Assembly (NCBI RefSeq): GCF_937936435.1
Contig: NZ_CALDDG010000048.1
Span: 1 to 8,196, forward strand
Reading direction: 5' to 3'
Length of the DNA: 8,196 nt
DNA from: an uncultured Sulfuricurvum sp.
Lineage (GTDB): Bacteria > Campylobacterota > Campylobacteria > Campylobacterales > Sulfurimonadaceae
Shown here piece by piece: positions 6,579-8,196 of this stretch. The first letter of the stretch is position 1. Each line of letters opens with the position of its first letter. The notes under the pieces were generated by a model that saw only the letters and a list, made by a program, of their open reading frames with translations, searched no databases and was not told the origin of the DNA. A program made the position numbers and the translations under genes.

Positions 6579-6613
6579 ATCTCTGATAGAAATGTCGGAG
6601 ATTCGTTTCTTTC
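6579..6613 (+). terminator. Rho-independent terminator of ppiC
   Basis: ATCTCTGA (6579-6586) pairs with TCGGAGAT (6595-6602), eight pairs including one T-G, around an eight-base loop tagaaatg. A T-rich tail tcgtttctttc (6603-6613) follows. It starts ten bases after the ppiC stop, the expected place. This is the most convincing intrinsic terminator in the window and separates ppiC from the kinase gene. Confidence 0.7.
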
Positions 6614-6674
6614 AACCTGTACGCAATAACTTTTGTCGAAAATAAAACTAAAACAATCTATTTCTGTGATTTAT

Positions 6675-6690
6675 TTGGCTAAAATATCTC
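6675..6690 (+). promoter_or_regulatory. Probable promoter (-10 box) of the histidine kinase gene
   Basis: ggctaaaatatc contains TAAAAT at 6680-6685 inside an A+T-rich stretch (about 6635-6690) with T-rich runs upstream, as is typical of Campylobacterota promoters that lack a -35 box. Transcription would start near 6692, leaving a leader of about 85 bases before the GTG at 6778. Confidence 0.5.
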
Positions 6691-6695
6691 AAAGA

Positions 6696-6714
6696 CATCC
6701 TTCACATCAGGATG
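6696..6714. repeat. Perfect inverted repeat in the kinase gene leader
   Basis: CATCCT (6696-6701) and AGGATG (6709-6714) form a six-base perfect dyad with a seven-base spacer tcacatc. It lies about ten bases after the -10 box, where it could act as an operator overlapping the transcription start or as an mRNA hairpin. A short dyad like this can also occur by chance. Confidence 0.35.
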
Positions 6715-6777
6715 ACGCGGTATGATAATACAAAATCAAAACTCTCTTCGATCCACTTATAGCAAGGGATACATACG

Positions 6778-8151
6778 GTGACAACGGATATTCGCTTCAG
6801 TAAACTTTTTAGCACTATATCGTTACAGCGCAAATTATTTTTATATATCGTTGTCGCACTCTCTTTAATTTTTATCGGCAGCGGAATCTTTATCTACAAA
6901 CTCGTTAATGATACTTTTATCGAATCGGAAAAAAGACATATTGCCATCATCTCCGAATCGCTCTCCGCAAAAGTAGGAGTATGGTATTTTATCAACAATA
7001 AAGACGACCGCTTTCTGATGGACGACTTTTTAAACAAAATCCTGACGACGTACAAGCTTGAGTATATTGCGTTTAAAAACAATAAAGGTATTCTCGTATC
7101 ACAAATCAAAGCTCCTTCCTTTTTGCCTAACGACCCCTACAACATTACCTATACGGCACCGGTTTACAGCCCTGATAACGGAGTATCCAATACCTTGCTC
7201 GGATCGATTGAAATTGCTTACGGTCACCATTTGCTGAAAAAACTCTCTTTGAAATATTATGCTATCGGGGTCCTTTTAATTTTTCTCCTTGCCCTTTATT
7301 TTTATCTCGAAATGCGCTTACTGAAAGAGCTTTTGACACCTCTGCGCAGAATCGCCAAAGAGATCAAAGGGTATCTTCCAGGCGATAAACTCTCTTTCAA
7401 CTCGTTTAATACCCATATAGACGACGAGATATCCGAAATCATCAACGGATTTCTCCATATGCAACAAAACATCGACGACGCGATGAAAAAAAGGGCTATC
7501 GAAGAAGAAAAAACCAAGATCAAAGATGCGTTTTTGCTCAAGCAGGCCCGTTTTATCGAGATGGGAACGATGATCAATAATATCGCCCATCAATGGAAAC
7601 AGCCTCTGAACGTCATAGAACTGTGCATCGCCGATTTAAGCATCAAAAGCATGATGGGACCGATCGATCCCGCCTATCAGCAAAAACTCTTCGACGATAT
7701 GCATTTGCAAATCAGCTATATGTCCAAAACAATCGATATCTTTAAAAACTTTCTCAATGACGGACAAAGTACGAAAAAAATGGAAGTCTTTTCGATCAAA
7801 AGAGCCATCGAAGAGACCATGCATCTACTCGGAAGCACCCTGAGCAGCAAAAAAATATCCACGGCGTTCACGCTGGATGAAAAATCGTCCGTCTACGGTT
7901 CGATCAATGAAATGGAACAGGTCATTTTGATTATCATCAATAACGCCATCGAAGCCAAAAGTACCCGCATCACCGTCATGTGTATCGCCGGAAAAGAGGA
8001 AAATATCATTAAAATATCCGATAACGGAGGTGGATTTTCCCCCAACATCATCGACCATATGTTCGATGCGTATTTCACGACGAAACATCAGTCCCAAGGG
8101 ACAGGTTTGGGACTCTTTATTGCGAAAATGATCATTGAAATGAAATTTAAA
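6778..8151 (+). CDS. Membrane-bound sensor histidine kinase, truncated by the contig end
   Basis: Two-component sensor kinase; 458 genuine residues are present and the C-terminus is missing. The start is GTG 6778, after an in-frame TAG at 6760 and a good ribosome site, aaggga (6764-6769). Order: short cytoplasmic N-terminus, membrane helix 1 (about 20-42), periplasmic sensor region (about 43-160, with a Cache/PDC-like LLGSIEIAYG at 140-149), membrane helix 2 (about 161-177), a HAMP-like or linker region with helical charged stretch (about 178-255), then the H-box with phospho-acceptor His271 in NIAHQWKQPLN. The ATPase domain has an N-box (IIINNAIEAK, 385-394), G1 DNGGGF (415-420), F-box YFTTK (432-436) and G2 GTGLGL (441-446). 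The frame continues to 8196 without a stop, but the last 15 codons are sequencing adapter. Ligand and response regulator are unknown. Confidence 0.9.
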
Positions 8152-8196
8152 AGATCGGAAGAGCACACGTCTGAACTCCAGTCACATTCCTTTATC
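8152..8196 (+). other. Illumina TruSeq adapter sequence left on the contig end
   Basis: From 8152 the sequence reads AGATCGGAAGAGCACACG and continues as the standard TruSeq indexed adapter to GTCAC at 8181-8185. A six-base index ATTCCT (8186-8191) follows, which I recall as TruSeq index 27, extended by TT, and then ATC, the first bases of the constant P7 part. In the kinase frame it translates to RSEEHTSELQSHS plus two residues, a well-known contamination peptide in databases. Genomic sequence therefore ends at about 8151; A8152 may be genomic or a ligation A. Confidence 0.98.

Noticed and set aside
7302..8166. Several minus-strand open frames of 61-113 codons opposite the kinase gene
   Set aside because: They are shadows of the kinase coding frame: no ribosome sites, no recognisable domains, and one extends into the adapter.
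8152..8196. Apparent C-terminal extension of the kinase, RSEEHTSELQSHS plus two residues
   Set aside because: It is the translation of Illumina adapter sequence, not a protein feature.

Overview
The window looks like a piece of a Campylobacterota (epsilonproteobacterial) chromosome, possibly a Sulfuricurvum- or Sulfurimonas-like sulfur oxidiser. This is inferred from moderate GC, the 'NIAHQWKQPLN' type histidine kinase H-box common in that group, promoters with a TAAAAT -10 box and no clear -35, and the overall protein flavour. The genus is a guess. There are no rRNA, tRNA, CRISPR or mobile-element signals. The gene content is mostly conventional, and I do not see a convincing new multi-gene system.

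Layout: 1-93 is the tail of an unrecognised upstream gene. From 179 to 3890 is a tightly packed, overlapping polyamine ABC importer operon, potA-potB-potC-potD (ATPase, two permeases, periplasmic binding protein). After a weak hairpin come a Bcr/CflA-type MFS exporter (3961-5115) and, 13 bases later, a LapG-like periplasmic transglutaminase-fold cysteine protease (5129-5689). Facing these on the minus strand is a zinc-finger thioredoxin of the TrxC type with an unusual ECAPC active site (5702-6145). Divergent from it is a small stand-alone parvulin prolyl isomerase (6290-6568) with its own promoter and a good intrinsic terminator. Last is a GTG-started membrane sensor histidine kinase (6778 onward), which is cut off in its ATPase domain.

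The final 45 bases (8152-8196) are not genomic: they match the Illumina TruSeq index adapter, including an index-27-like barcode, fused to the contig end. Translated in frame they add the well-known artefact peptide RSEEHTSELQSHS to the kinase, so the kinase C-terminus must not be interpreted beyond residue 458.

How the genes work together: PotD would capture spermidine or putrescine in the periplasm, PotB/PotC form the channel and PotA drives uptake. PotD retains nearly all polyamine-contacting residues known from the E. coli protein, with one Trp-to-Phe change. The MFS protein is probably an efflux pump with no proven link to polyamines. The LapG-like protease normally acts on a large surface adhesin under LapD/c-di-GMP control, but neither partner is in this window. 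TrxC and the parvulin are cytoplasmic housekeeping or stress proteins. The kinase has no response regulator within the window. It may lie beyond the contig end.
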